Below are positions 8,293-16,726 of a DNA stretch of 39,348 bases, one piece after another. The position numbers and the translations under genes were made by a program. The stretch is from Alphaproteobacteria bacterium UBA1218 (GTDB lineage: Bacteria > Pseudomonadota > Alphaproteobacteria > Rs-D84). The notes under the pieces were generated by a model that worked only from the letters and a program-made list of their open reading frames with translations, made no database searches and was not told the origin of the DNA. Numbering within the stretch: the first letter of the stretch is position 1; each line of letters begins with the position of its first letter. The stretch spans positions 1 to 39,348 of the forward strand of contig DBXG01000018.1 of NCBI GenBank assembly GCA_002309215.1. The letters are read 5' to 3'.

Positions 8293-8589
8293 TTAATCGC
8301 CGTCCATAACTTTTGGTACTGCAAAATAGCCACGTGATACACCAGTGGTATCAGGGTCATTTGCGAGTATTTCATTACGCATATTTGGTTCGGTCACCAC
8401 ATCTTCGCGTAAGGGTAATTTATGTTCGCATGGGCTGAGCATTGGTTCAACACCAGTTGTGTCAATTTTCTGTAATTTATCAATCCATTCAATAACAGAA
8501 TCGATATTCATTTTTTCCAATTGTTCGTCAGATACATCAATTTTGATTAAATCTGCGAATTTGTGTAATTGTTGCTTGCTAAATGCCAT
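8293..8589 (-). CDS. gatC: Aspartyl/glutamyl-tRNA amidotransferase subunit C
   Basis: Small 98-residue subunit that wraps around GatA and GatB and stabilises the complex. The N terminus (MAFSKQQLHKFADLIKIDVSD) and the C-terminal PLREDVV block match GatC. The start at 8589 is chosen because it has an AGGAT Shine-Dalgarno and gives the family's usual length; a start nine codons further upstream would be too long. First gene of the gatC-gatA-gatB-miaB unit. It is divergent from ruvX with only 39 bases between the start codons, so promoters must overlap or lie within coding sequence. Confidence 0.92.
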   Translation of the reverse strand: MAFSKQQLHKFADLIKIDVSDEQLEKMNIDSVIEWIDKLQKIDTTGVEPMLSPCEHKLPLREDVVTEPNMRNEILANDPDTTGVSRGYFAVPKVMDGD

Positions 8590-8628
8590 TTGAAATCCTA
8601 TTATTCTGAAAGTCAAAGGATTATAACA

Positions 8629-9075
8629 ATGATTTTACCAAATTACAAGGATTTTCCGCAGGTTGGACGCATAATCGGGCTTGATTGGGGGCTCAGACGT
8701 TGCGGTGTCGCTTTGTCGGACGAAAAACGTGATTTTGTGTTTGAAAGACCGCAAATTACCATAAAAAATCAAAATGAATTGGTTGATGCTATGTTGCGTT
8801 TAATTGGCGAAGAACAGGTTGTTGGTATTGTGATTGGTTTGCCTTTACATACAGATGGAACGGATTCTGAAACGACGAAGGCTGTGCGTGAATTTGCAGA
8901 TATGTTGGTAGCCAAGGCTGATTTGCCAATTATTTTTATCGAAGAAAACCTGACCAGTGCAACCGCAGAACAGGAAATAGGACACAAGAATATGTCCAAG
9001 ATGAAACAGAAACTTGATTCTGTATCAGCCAGAATTATTCTGGAAAACGCAATAGCAATGTTGAAAAGGTTTTAA
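8629..9075 (+). CDS. ruvX: Putative pre-16S rRNA nuclease / Holliday-junction resolvase-like RuvX (YqgF)
   Basis: RNase H-fold protein of the YqgF family, implicated in 16S rRNA 5'-end maturation. IGLDWGLRRCGVALSD supplies the first catalytic Asp, VIGLPLHTDGT is the family block, IEENLTSATAE supplies the Glu and LDSVSARIILENA the C-terminal Asp. The ATG at 8629 follows AAAGGA and gives 148 residues, normal for the family; an upstream in-frame start inside gatC is rejected. It converges with the AI-2E-family gene, their stop codons overlapping with no obvious terminator between. Confidence 0.9.
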   Translation: MILPNYKDFPQVGRIIGLDWGLRRCGVALSDEKRDFVFERPQITIKNQNELVDAMLRLIGEEQVVGIVIGLPLHTDGTDSETTKAVREFADMLVAKADLPIIFIEENLTSATAEQEIGHKNMSKMKQKLDSVSARIILENAIAMLKRF

Positions 9076-10118
9076 TCGTTTGCGGTTTCATCTGGGATAT
9101 TACCGTCGGCTGACAATAGCACTGCAATCCAACGTGTAGAACTGAATTGTGCTGTTGTGATATATATGGTTGCCAAAATCGGAACGCTGAAAAACATTCC
9201 TGCAATGCCCCAAATCATTCCCCAGAATACCAAGTTTATAAGTATCGCCAGTGTTGATATATTCAGGCTTTTCCCGGTCAATTTTGGGTCCAATATATTT
9301 CCAAATATAATTTCTATACCAATCAAAGATACTGCGGTGAACAAAGGTAAATGCCATGTGTCGCCACTAATAAACGCATAGGCAATTGGCATAGCGCATG
9401 CCAATATAGACCCCAATGTTGGAATATAGTTTAATATGAAAATCATAAATGCCCAAACACTAGCAAATTCCAATCCAATAATTTTCAGCAATATATATGC
9501 TGTTACACCAGTTGCAGCAGATATAAAAGTTTTTGTGAACAGATATTTTTTCATATGTTCATCAATGCTGTTTAATATATAACGTAATTTTTTCGTTTTC
9601 ATTTGTGGCACAACTAAAGAGTCTATTTTTTTACCAAAAGAACTTTGTTCAATGAACATAAATATTAAATATATTAAAACCATGCCAGTAGATGCAGCAA
9701 CCCCAGCCAACGAAGAAGCAACATAAGCGGCGATTTGTGGCAAGTTTGGAATCAAGTTCAAGTCCATGCTGATGCCAAGTTTAGAGAAAATAAATTCGCC
9801 AAATGCTAATAATTTTTGCTGTAATACAGGTGTTGCGTTGTATAATTCCCAAAACATAGGTTTAACCTGGGTCGCGAACAAGAATATAATTCCACCGATT
9901 GTTGCGAACGATAATATATTGGCCAGCCATGTGTAAACCTTGGCCGGCGTATCACAAGATTTTTTATCAGACTTATAACATGGCATAATTTTTCTGTAAT
10001 ATGTTGCGATTGCGTTTAACAGATACCATAAAAACGCAGCAAACAATATTGGTACAAACAACGAGCGTCCAATCCACAGACATAATATTAAAACCATAAA
10101 TGTTATAAATTTGTTCAT
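9072..10118 (-). CDS. AI-2E family (PerM-type) membrane transporter
   Basis: Polytopic inner-membrane protein of the UPF0118/AI-2E exporter superfamily. About seven or eight hydrophobic segments are visible: a pair at the N terminus (MVLILCLWIGRSLFVPILF), one near 70, one near 145 (GMVLIYLIFMFIEQS) and a C-terminal cluster including the family-typical NYIPTLGSILA and WGMIWGIAGMFFSVPILA. Length 348 is standard. Known members include AI-2 exporters and Na+/H+ antiporters, so substrate is unassigned. It is the last gene of the suf-containing operon, starting three bases after the preceding stop with Shine-Dalgarno AAAGGA. Confidence 0.88.
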   Translation of the reverse strand: MNKFITFMVLILCLWIGRSLFVPILFAAFLWYLLNAIATYYRKIMPCYKSDKKSCDTPAKVYTWLANILSFATIGGIIFLFATQVKPMFWELYNATPVLQQKLLAFGEFIFSKLGISMDLNLIPNLPQIAAYVASSLAGVAASTGMVLIYLIFMFIEQSSFGKKIDSLVVPQMKTKKLRYILNSIDEHMKKYLFTKTFISAATGVTAYILLKIIGLEFASVWAFMIFILNYIPTLGSILACAMPIAYAFISGDTWHLPLFTAVSLIGIEIIFGNILDPKLTGKSLNISTLAILINLVFWGMIWGIAGMFFSVPILATIYITTAQFSSTRWIAVLLSADGNIPDETAND

Positions 10119-10121
10119 GTT

Positions 10122-11015
10122 TTATCCTTTTGTTACAGCATCACCGATAATGATACCATGTGGCATAGTAAATGTTTGATAAAGTGTATATATTGTAAAA
10201 GCAACCATAATGATATTAATAATGATTGCAAGCCATACGTATCCGCGATTCATGGTCGCCTTGAAATTTGGTTTTGACGTTGAATTCCACAGCGAAAAGA
10301 CCAAAAACAACACCAATGGGAATAACATGCTTGCGCTTTGTCTGGTCAACAATATGTTTGATAACAATATCAAGAATAAAAATACAAATGTTGTGTTGAC
10401 TGATGTTGCAGTTGCCCAAGCATTGAATTTAGAATACCAATTTGATTTGATTTGCAAGTCTGATTTTATTGATTTGTCTGCAATCAAATAGCCAGGCATC
10501 CAGGCCATAATGAATGTGAATGGCATTGTCAAAATAATTTTCCATGGTGTTAAACCCATGATTTTGGCACGTCTGTATTTTACAAAAATACTGGATAATA
10601 CTGTGCCTAAAATAAACATAGGAATAAAGGCTTGGATTGCACCCAAAGATTCAAACAAGATACGTGTCATTACTGGTGGCATCTTGAAAAACCAAAATGA
10701 AGAAAAGAGATAACCCGTTAAAGCATTATAACCAAAGAATATAAATAAAGTTGCCAAGACCGTAATGCGATAACCATTTGTGAGCGCGATAAAATCTTTT
10801 TGTGATATTTCTTTTAATGGCAATGATTGTGCAAGTTTATATGTAGCCCAAACAAAAATACCGATAGTCACAGCAAGCATACCATAATTAAATAATGAAA
10901 TGTTTATTGCAGGAAATAATCTTGGTAACCACGCAATGATTATCACAATCAGCATGCGTAATGCAAATTGCAAAGGTCTTGTGAACAGCCATGTTTTCAA
11001 TGTTGTTTTTGTCAT
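10122..11015 (-). CDS. Polytopic membrane protein of unknown function
   Basis: Not recognised. The 297-residue product has roughly seven hydrophobic segments, near residues 17-35, 42-60, 88-108, 130-150, 160-178, 208-225, 230-245 and 262-285. The loops are short and basic, with no conserved catalytic motif that I can see. It is co-directional with sufB-sufC and the AI-2E-family transporter, with a good Shine-Dalgarno (AAAGGAAGG) before the ATG, so it belongs to the same transcription unit. Position between sufC and a transporter could mean a role in metal or sulfur homeostasis, but that is only context. Confidence 0.7.
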   Translation of the reverse strand: MTKTTLKTWLFTRPLQFALRMLIVIIIAWLPRLFPAINISLFNYGMLAVTIGIFVWATYKLAQSLPLKEISQKDFIALTNGYRITVLATLFIFFGYNALTGYLFSSFWFFKMPPVMTRILFESLGAIQAFIPMFILGTVLSSIFVKYRRAKIMGLTPWKIILTMPFTFIMAWMPGYLIADKSIKSDLQIKSNWYSKFNAWATATSVNTTFVFLFLILLSNILLTRQSASMLFPLVLFLVFSLWNSTSKPNFKATMNRGYVWLAIIINIIMVAFTIYTLYQTFTMPHGIIIGDAVTKG

Positions 11016-11045
11016 GTTATCCTTCCTTTTTTATTCCAAATGTTT

Positions 11046-11726
11046 TTATTTTATCATAATTTTCCCATTATCCAAAGTAGTTGTTTTTGTTGCACCAACC
11101 AATGATGTAAAATTATCCTGATGTGATATAAATAAAAACGTAGTTTTTGGCATTTGGTTTATTGTATCAACAATTTGTTGTTGGACATCTTTATCAGCAC
11201 CAGAATCAGGTTCATCTAATATTGCAAGTTTTGGATTTGTTAAAATCAATCTTAATAACATTATGCGTTTACGTTCACCACCAGAAAAACCAACGTTCAC
11301 AGAACGGTTCAGCCAATCTTGTGGTATATTTAATTGTTCACGTGCTGATTCCAGTTTTTCCAAAAATTCACTCATAGATAAATCTTTGCCTGTATCATAA
11401 TGTGTATGTGCAATCATAGAGTGTTTCAGAAAACTTAACAAAGTCAATCCAGGTATTTCGGGAACGTTTTGTGCGCCTAGAAATATTCCACGTAATGCGC
11501 GATTAGTTGCGTTTTCATTTGTTATATCAACATCATCAAAAATAATTTTTCCAGAATCGATTGTATACAGTGGATTTCCTGCGATTGTATTGACCAGTGT
11601 TGATTTTCCAGAACCGTTATGTCCGGCCAATCTGTGACGTGCACCATTTTTCACAGACATATTTATATCTGTCAGCAATTTCTTGCCATCCATGGATACA
11701 CAAAGATTTTTTATTTCTAATATCAT
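11046..11726 (-). CDS. sufC: Fe-S cluster assembly ATPase SufC
   Basis: ABC-type ATPase that powers the SufB-containing scaffold for iron-sulfur cluster assembly in the cytosol. Walker A is GHNGSGKST (35-43), the ABC signature is FSGGERKR, Walker B is LAILDEPDSGAD and the switch His lies in FISHQ. The DEPDSG sequence, with Ser after Asp, is typical of SufC and not of transport ATPases, and there is no fused membrane domain. Length 226 is slightly under the usual 250. It starts five bases after sufB with only a weak ribosome-binding site, consistent with coupling. Confidence 0.93.
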   Translation of the reverse strand: MILEIKNLCVSMDGKKLLTDINMSVKNGARHRLAGHNGSGKSTLVNTIAGNPLYTIDSGKIIFDDVDITNENATNRALRGIFLGAQNVPEIPGLTLLSFLKHSMIAHTHYDTGKDLSMSEFLEKLESAREQLNIPQDWLNRSVNVGFSGGERKRIMLLRLILTNPKLAILDEPDSGADKDVQQQIVDTINQMPKTTFLFISHQDNFTSLVGATKTTTLDNGKIMIK

Positions 11727-11731
11727 TTTTC

Positions 11732-13072
11732 TTATTCTTTTGTTAAAGCCATTTGTATCAATTGTTTTGATTCTACCAAGAATTCCATCGGTAATCTAGA
11801 TATAATTGGGGATGCCATAGAACCGACAATCAATGCGATTGCTTCATCTGTATCAATACCACTTTGTTCCAAAAACAGCAAGGCATTTGCATCGATTGCA
11901 CCAGTTGTGGCTTCGTGTGATTGTTGGTTTGTCGCATTCAGGTGTATAACGGTCGGTATTGTGTTTGCGGTTGCATTATTGCCGATTATTCTGCTGTCGC
12001 ATTTGCAAGCATTTATGCCATTTTTTCCACCCAATGATACGGTGCTACGAAATGTTTGTCTGGAATTATCAATGGCGACACCATATGAAACAATGTTTGA
12101 TTTTGTTTCGTTCCCAATATGAATCATTCGTGTACCTGTGTCAGCCTGTTGTGTTCCACGCGTGATTGTTAGTGAATAAAAATCACTATGTGATTTGTTC
12201 CCGTATAAAATTGTTGATGGATATTTCCAAGTTTTTGCAGAACCAATTTCAACCTGGGTCCAATCGAGTCCTGCGTTTTTATAACATTTACCACGTTTTG
12301 TGACAAAGTTTAATATGCCATTTTGTTTTGCGTGTTTTTTGTTGTATACAGCAGAATCCCCCGCGTACCAGTTTTGAACGGTTGCATATTTTACATATGC
12401 GTTATCTTTTACAATTATTTCAACAACCCCACTGTGTAATTGATGATTTGGACGACGTGGGGCGCTGCAACCTTCCATATACGACAATGTTGCGCCATCT
12501 TCTGCAATGATAAGCGTTCTTTCAAATTGGCCAATTTTTGCTGTTTCTATTCTGAAATAACTGGCCAAATCAATCGGACATTTTACATTACGTGGAATGT
12601 AAACAAATGTTCCGTCTGAAAATACAGCAGCATTTAATGCAGCAAAAAAGTTGTCTGTATTTGGTACAACTGTGCCAAGATACTTTTTAACAATTTCTGG
12701 GTATTTAATAACAGCCTCTGATAATGGTAAAAATATGATGCCCAGTTTGTTTAATTCTTCGGTATACGAAGTGTGGACAGATTTGCTGTCTATGACAGTA
12801 TCCGTTGCCATACCCAATAATGCGCGTTGTTCTGATTCTGGCAATCCCATTTTCTCGTAAGTTGATTTCAGTTCAGAATTATCAATTGGTTTTGTTTCGT
12901 TATAGTAGTTCAATAAATCGTAATCTATCGGGTCATAATCTATTTCTGCCCAGTGTGGTTCTGACATTTTTTTCCATGCATTGAAAGCATCAATACGCCA
13001 ATTTAACAACCATTCTGGTTCGTTGCGCTGTTTTGATATTTCACGAATAAGTTTTATGTTTAATTTTTTCAT
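11732..13072 (-). CDS. sufB: Fe-S cluster assembly scaffold SufB
   Basis: Scaffold subunit on which nascent Fe-S clusters are built. Recognised from the EPEWLLNWR N-terminal block, ILNFVTKRGKCYKNAGLDWTQ and the C-terminal beta-helix. The functional Cys of the family is retained in KCDSRIIG, and the His-Glu pair is retained in SHEATT. At 446 residues it is a little short of the usual 470-490. The stop of the upstream gene abuts the sufB ATG (TAAATG), indicating translational coupling. No sufD, sufS, sufE or iscR-like regulator accompanies it in this window. Confidence 0.93.
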   Translation of the reverse strand: MKKLNIKLIREISKQRNEPEWLLNWRIDAFNAWKKMSEPHWAEIDYDPIDYDLLNYYNETKPIDNSELKSTYEKMGLPESEQRALLGMATDTVIDSKSVHTSYTEELNKLGIIFLPLSEAVIKYPEIVKKYLGTVVPNTDNFFAALNAAVFSDGTFVYIPRNVKCPIDLASYFRIETAKIGQFERTLIIAEDGATLSYMEGCSAPRRPNHQLHSGVVEIIVKDNAYVKYATVQNWYAGDSAVYNKKHAKQNGILNFVTKRGKCYKNAGLDWTQVEIGSAKTWKYPSTILYGNKSHSDFYSLTITRGTQQADTGTRMIHIGNETKSNIVSYGVAIDNSRQTFRSTVSLGGKNGINACKCDSRIIGNNATANTIPTVIHLNATNQQSHEATTGAIDANALLFLEQSGIDTDEAIALIVGSMASPIISRLPMEFLVESKQLIQMALTKE

Positions 13073-13609
13073 TTATGCATTTGCCAGTGTTTGTGCCTGG
13101 GCAAAAAAAGTCAGCGATTGCCCGAGCAAACCATCTGTAAAAGTTGTTGATAATATTCCATCTGTATCAGAATTGGCCATGTGTTGTAAAAACTGGTTTG
13201 CACGATTAAGATAGTGGCTGATGTTATGGGCAATATTCACATCCAACTTTATCGCGCGGCGTAATTTTTCCAGAACAAAAGGATTTTTTGCATATTCGTC
13301 CATAATTCCACCCAATGCGCGCCATAGAGGATGTTCAGATGTGTTACGTGGCATCACATCAATTGCAGCCATAATAGGGATTAAATCTTGTAACAAATCT
13401 TGATAAATTATTTCTGCTTTGTCTGTTGATTCACTCACAGAAAACTTGTTTTTCAACACCTGTTGAATTTTTACCAGCAAATTGTATTGCAAGGTTGCGT
13501 TTTTGGATAATATACGAATTTTTTTGTTTGTGATTATTGCGAACAATATCAACCCAGCAATGCCCAAAGCGGTTGATGCAGATAAAATCAAAATTACTAA
13601 GTTTTCCAT
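13073..13609 (-). CDS. Membrane-anchored hypothetical protein upstream of sufB
   Basis: Not recognised. The 178-residue product has one N-terminal transmembrane helix (residues about 4-26) and a helical, mostly polar remainder with a His-rich stretch around 125-145 (NIAHNISHYLNRANQFLQH). No Cys is present, so it is unlikely to carry an Fe-S cluster through cysteines. It is the first gene of the operon and its TAA touches the sufB ATG. The start has an AGGA Shine-Dalgarno. A role in suf function is possible only by position. Confidence 0.65.
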   Translation of the reverse strand: MENLVILILSASTALGIAGLILFAIITNKKIRILSKNATLQYNLLVKIQQVLKNKFSVSESTDKAEIIYQDLLQDLIPIMAAIDVMPRNTSEHPLWRALGGIMDEYAKNPFVLEKLRRAIKLDVNIAHNISHYLNRANQFLQHMANSDTDGILSTTFTDGLLGQSLTFFAQAQTLANA

Positions 13610-13668
13610 AGTTTTTATCCTGTTTTTTATATTACAAGTTGCAGTATAACACGTTTTTTCGATTCGTG

Positions 13669-13702
13669 CGATTTTATCTTGATTATTTTTTTGATAAAAT
13701 CG
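13669..13702 (+). promoter_or_regulatory. Perfect 10-bp inverted repeat in a divergent intergenic region
   Basis: CGATTTTATC (13669-13678) and GATAAAATCG (13693-13702) separated by 14 bases, followed on the plus strand by six T. It looks like a terminator, yet both flanking genes are transcribed away from it. It may be an operator or a barrier upstream of the pilus-gene promoter. Confidence 0.5.
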
Positions 13703-13713
13703 TTTTTTAAGTC

Positions 13714-13742
13714 TTGCACAGATTCGGTCAAGTTGTTATAAT
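13714..13742 (+). promoter_or_regulatory. Promoter of the tcpQ-like/secretin operon
   Basis: TTGCAC (13714-13719), 17-base spacer and a perfect TATAAT (13737-13742). This would give a 5' leader of about 25 bases before the ATG at 13774. The same TTGCAC -35 is found before parE and dnaN. Confidence 0.6.
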
Positions 13743-13773
13743 TGAATATATTATATCAAGGAAAGGAAAAAAT

Positions 13774-14664
13774 ATGTTCCATAGATTTTATGTGTTTACG
13801 GCTATTGCTTGTTTGTCTGGTGTGGCGTGGGGTGCTACTAATCTGCCCCAGGTTGCTACGTCGGAAGTGTTTTATGATTCTGAACCAGCTGAATATGTGA
13901 TGGAGGAGGCAGAGTTTGTTGCGCCTATGCCGGTTCGTCAAAAGGCGCCTGTGTGGCCATTGGCTGGGTCCGATGCAGATGTAAAATTGGAATGTGGCGA
14001 TATGGGGTGTTCGGGTGAAGAATCAATGATTGTGACCAAGGTTGGTAATGGTCTGGTTATGGAAAACAATATAATCACTCGTGGTACTGGTTGGTCTGGT
14101 GGTCCAGATATTGAAAATGGAATGATGATACCTGCTGGATTTGATAATGAATGTGAAAATAATGCAGAAATGCCGTTGATGCGTCGCGAAATGCTGGAAG
14201 ATGATGGTGGTTCTGTGTTATCTGTTTCGCGTAGTCCACGCAAAAAATGTAATAAAAATGCTGATTCTTATGCCGTTTTTGCACAGCGTGCAGGTTTTGC
14301 AGCGGAAAAATCTTGTAATAAAGATATGGCTGTTGCTGAAGATGAAATGGAAGTTTCTGTAAACTCGAACGAAAGTAATGATGCAGAAGCGCCGGCGGTT
14401 ATGCGTGATCAGGTTCGTTCTTGGGTTGTTGCCAATGGTCAGACTTTGCGTCAGGTTTTGCAATCTTGGTGTGACAAAGAAGGTTGGGATTTGGTTTGGA
14501 CAACATCGCGCGAATATCCGATTGAGGCCAGCGCTGTGTTCAAGGGGCGTTTTGTTGATGTTGCGTCTGCTTTGATACGTAATTTTGAGCGTGCAACCCC
14601 AATACCTTATGCAAAGTTTTATAAAGGGAATCGTGTGATAGTTGTTTCGACTTCGGAAGAATAA
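13774..14664 (+). CDS. TcpQ-like C-terminal-domain protein, type IVb pilus secretin partner
   Basis: Probably a periplasmic partner of the adjacent secretin, as TcpQ is for TcpC in the toxin-coregulated pilus. The protein has a signal peptide (residues 1-20 ending in AWGA) and a long low-complexity acidic middle. The C-terminal domain (about 215-296) has the TcpQ-C pattern: WVVANGQTLRQVLQSWCDKEGW, then the short strand-rich AVFKGRFVDVASALIRNFE and YKGNRVIVVS. The ATG at 13774 (GGAAAGGA Shine-Dalgarno) gives 296 residues; an earlier in-frame start lies in the promoter and is rejected. The secretin gene follows after 34 bases. No other pilus genes adjoin the pair. Confidence 0.75.
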   Translation: MFHRFYVFTAIACLSGVAWGATNLPQVATSEVFYDSEPAEYVMEEAEFVAPMPVRQKAPVWPLAGSDADVKLECGDMGCSGEESMIVTKVGNGLVMENNIITRGTGWSGGPDIENGMMIPAGFDNECENNAEMPLMRREMLEDDGGSVLSVSRSPRKKCNKNADSYAVFAQRAGFAAEKSCNKDMAVAEDEMEVSVNSNESNDAEAPAVMRDQVRSWVVANGQTLRQVLQSWCDKEGWDLVWTTSREYPIEASAVFKGRFVDVASALIRNFERATPIPYAKFYKGNRVIVVSTSEE

Positions 14665-14698
14665 TAATTATTGTGTAAGAGATTCGTAGGAGATAAAA

Positions 14699-16330
14699 AT
14701 GAAAATGCGTTTAAATATGTTTTTTATAGGGGCAGTATTCGCAGGATTGTTGGCAGGATGCACATTGCAAGAATCTGCCAAGGTATCTGCGTCTGTGGAT
14801 CAAAACTTTGTAAAAGCATATGAAGCATTTGAAATGGCAAAGAATCCGCGTGCCAAGGTGGCCAGTGGTGATACGGTTTCTATGTCAGAGGGGGTTTGGT
14901 TAGGAAACAAATCTACGGTTCTTGAACACAAAAACTCTTTGCCCGCGAAATTCGAGACGGATTCAGGTATTACTATATTATTAAACGAACCTGTGACATT
15001 GCAGGTCTTGGCAAATGATATTAATTCGATTACAGGAATCCCTGTAAAAATTGATAATCAGGTTGATGGCGAAAAGTTAAGAAAGACTGTTGATGTTGCA
15101 TATACTGGTAAATTGTCTGGATTGTTGTCCCAGATTGCTACAGATTTAGATTTGTTGTGGTATTATGATAAAGATTCAATCGTGTTCTATGAAACAGAAA
15201 CGCGTACATATACATTATATGCATTGGGCACAGATGTATCATACCAATCTTCTGTGCAAACTGATGATGGAAATCAGGTTTCTTTGGAATCAACCTTGAA
15301 AGAATGGGACGAAGTAGAGGCGACAATCAGTTCGATTGTTAACTCATCAAAGAACTCTCAGTTCACAGTATCACGCAGTTTGGGAACAATCACTGTGACT
15401 GCATCGCCGTCTGTGCTAAATCGCGTTTCTGATTATATTGCAAAACAGAACAGACGTTTGTCGCAGCTTGTGACAATTGATGTTAAGGTTTTGCAAGTAT
15501 CTTTGTCTAATGAATCTGCGTTTGGCTTGAATTTGGCTGCGGCAATCAATTCCGCAACAGGTCTGAACATTGTTGCAAATCCAAAGAACAATCTTTCTAC
15601 GACCGAGGCTAGTTCCATGAATGTTGCGGTCTTGTCCAATGCAGTATCCGCGTTGACGGGCGCAACACATTCAGAAGGCACAACTACGGGTATTGCAGGC
15701 GCATATACTAATGATCAAATAACAAATGGTTCAATGGCACGTCTGGCTGGAACAAATGCTTTGATAGAGGCTTTGGCAAAGCAGGGCAAGGTATCGTTAG
15801 TGACAAATGTTGGTGTGACAACACGTAATAATCGTGTTGCGCCTGTGACAAATACCAGAACAACCGGGTATATCAAGCGATTCGAATCCAGAACATTTAC
15901 AACTGTGGAATCCAGTACTGTTGACCAAGATAATTTGGAAACAGGGTTTTCAATGCAGTTATTGCCGAACATTTTGGAAAACGGAAAGATATTGCTGTTA
16001 TTCAAGATGTCAATTCGTGAATTGCTGAAGATGTCAACCCAAACAATTGGTGAAGTGACGTTGCAATTGCCAGAGGTTGAAGAGCGTTCTTTCATGCAGG
16101 AAGTTATTATGGAATCTGGTCAAATGTTGGTTGTATCTGGGTTCGAGAAACAAAAGAACGATGATACACGTTATGGTTTGGGGGATCCAGACTTTATGGC
16201 GTTGTCTGGTTCGCGCGAAACAGCCGCATCACGTGAAGTGCTGGTTGTTATCTTGACACCGCAAGTTTTGGTTAGCCCGATGGATGCAGAGCGCAATATC
16301 CAGCAACATTGGGGCGCACCATTGAATTAG
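14699..16330 (+). CDS. PilN-family type IVb pilus secretin lipoprotein
   Basis: Outer-membrane secretin that would form the multimeric channel for a type IVb pilus or a related secretion/uptake system. The lipobox LLAGC places the lipidated Cys at residue 21. Residues 70-260 contain N-domain sequence and the C-terminal half has the secretin core: LVTNVGVTTRNNRVAP, a gate-like Gly/Ser segment, GFSMQLLPNILENGKILL, QMLVVSGFEKQ and LVVILTPQVL near the end. Length 543 and lipidated N terminus match PilN/TcpC. The start has AGGAG eight bases upstream. It is the second and last gene of the operon; a bidirectional terminator follows. Assembly ATPase and platform protein must be encoded elsewhere. Confidence 0.88.
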   Translation: MKMRLNMFFIGAVFAGLLAGCTLQESAKVSASVDQNFVKAYEAFEMAKNPRAKVASGDTVSMSEGVWLGNKSTVLEHKNSLPAKFETDSGITILLNEPVTLQVLANDINSITGIPVKIDNQVDGEKLRKTVDVAYTGKLSGLLSQIATDLDLLWYYDKDSIVFYETETRTYTLYALGTDVSYQSSVQTDDGNQVSLESTLKEWDEVEATISSIVNSSKNSQFTVSRSLGTITVTASPSVLNRVSDYIAKQNRRLSQLVTIDVKVLQVSLSNESAFGLNLAAAINSATGLNIVANPKNNLSTTEASSMNVAVLSNAVSALTGATHSEGTTTGIAGAYTNDQITNGSMARLAGTNALIEALAKQGKVSLVTNVGVTTRNNRVAPVTNTRTTGYIKRFESRTFTTVESSTVDQDNLETGFSMQLLPNILENGKILLLFKMSIRELLKMSTQTIGEVTLQLPEVEERSFMQEVIMESGQMLVVSGFEKQKNDDTRYGLGDPDFMALSGSRETAASREVLVVILTPQVLVSPMDAERNIQQHWGAPLN

Positions 16331-16339
16331 TTGTGGACA

Positions 16340-16367
16340 AAAAAACCATCCAATTGGATGGTTTTTT
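16340..16367. terminator. Bidirectional terminator between secretin and rpsT
   Basis: Twelve-base-pair stem AAAAAACCATCC/GGATGGTTTTTT with an AATT loop, flanked by A and T runs so that it can act on both strands. It serves the secretin gene (+) and rpsT (-). Confidence 0.9.
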
Positions 16368-16391
16368 GATTGATAAAAGCACAACAAATAA

Positions 16392-16652
16392 TTATGCGAT
16401 TTTTGCAACTTTCTTGGCCAGACGTGCAACTTTACGTGAAGCAGTTTTCTTTGGCATTGTTTTGCCTGCTGCTTTCATAATTTTGCTTTCTGCATTGCGT
16501 GCAGCTGCAATTGCGGCGGTTTTATCGCCAGATTCAATCGCGCCGAGCGCTTTCTTGGTTGCAGTTTTAACAGCGCTGCGACGTGCTGTATTGATTGCAT
16601 TTTTCTTTGCTGTTACTAAAATTCTTTTATCACATGATTTATGATTTGCCAC
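16392..16652 (-). CDS. rpsT: 30S ribosomal protein S20
   Basis: Binds the 5' domain and helix 44 of 16S rRNA. The product is 86 residues, strongly basic and helical, opening with MANHKSCDKRI and containing the NTARRSAVKTATKKA block typical of S20. The start codon is GTG (16650-16652) preceded by AAAGGAAA at good spacing. A promoter lies at 16687-16714. S20 genes are commonly found near dnaA in alphaproteobacteria; here dnaA lies 3.5 kb away with plsY, dprA and two secreted-protein genes inserted between. Confidence 0.93.
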   Translation of the reverse strand: MANHKSCDKRILVTAKKNAINTARRSAVKTATKKALGAIESGDKTAAIAAARNAESKIMKAAGKTMPKKTASRKVARLAKKVAKIA

Positions 16653-16686
16653 TTTATTTTCCTTTTATTTTTACGCGGTTTCTGTT

Positions 16687-16714
16687 ATTTTATAGAAAAC
16701 AAACATAAAATCAA
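16687..16714 (-). promoter_or_regulatory. Promoter of rpsT
   Basis: On the minus strand TTGATT (16709-16714), 16-base spacer and TAAAAT (16687-16692). Confidence 0.6.
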
Positions 16715-16726
16715 GGGAAAAACGAC

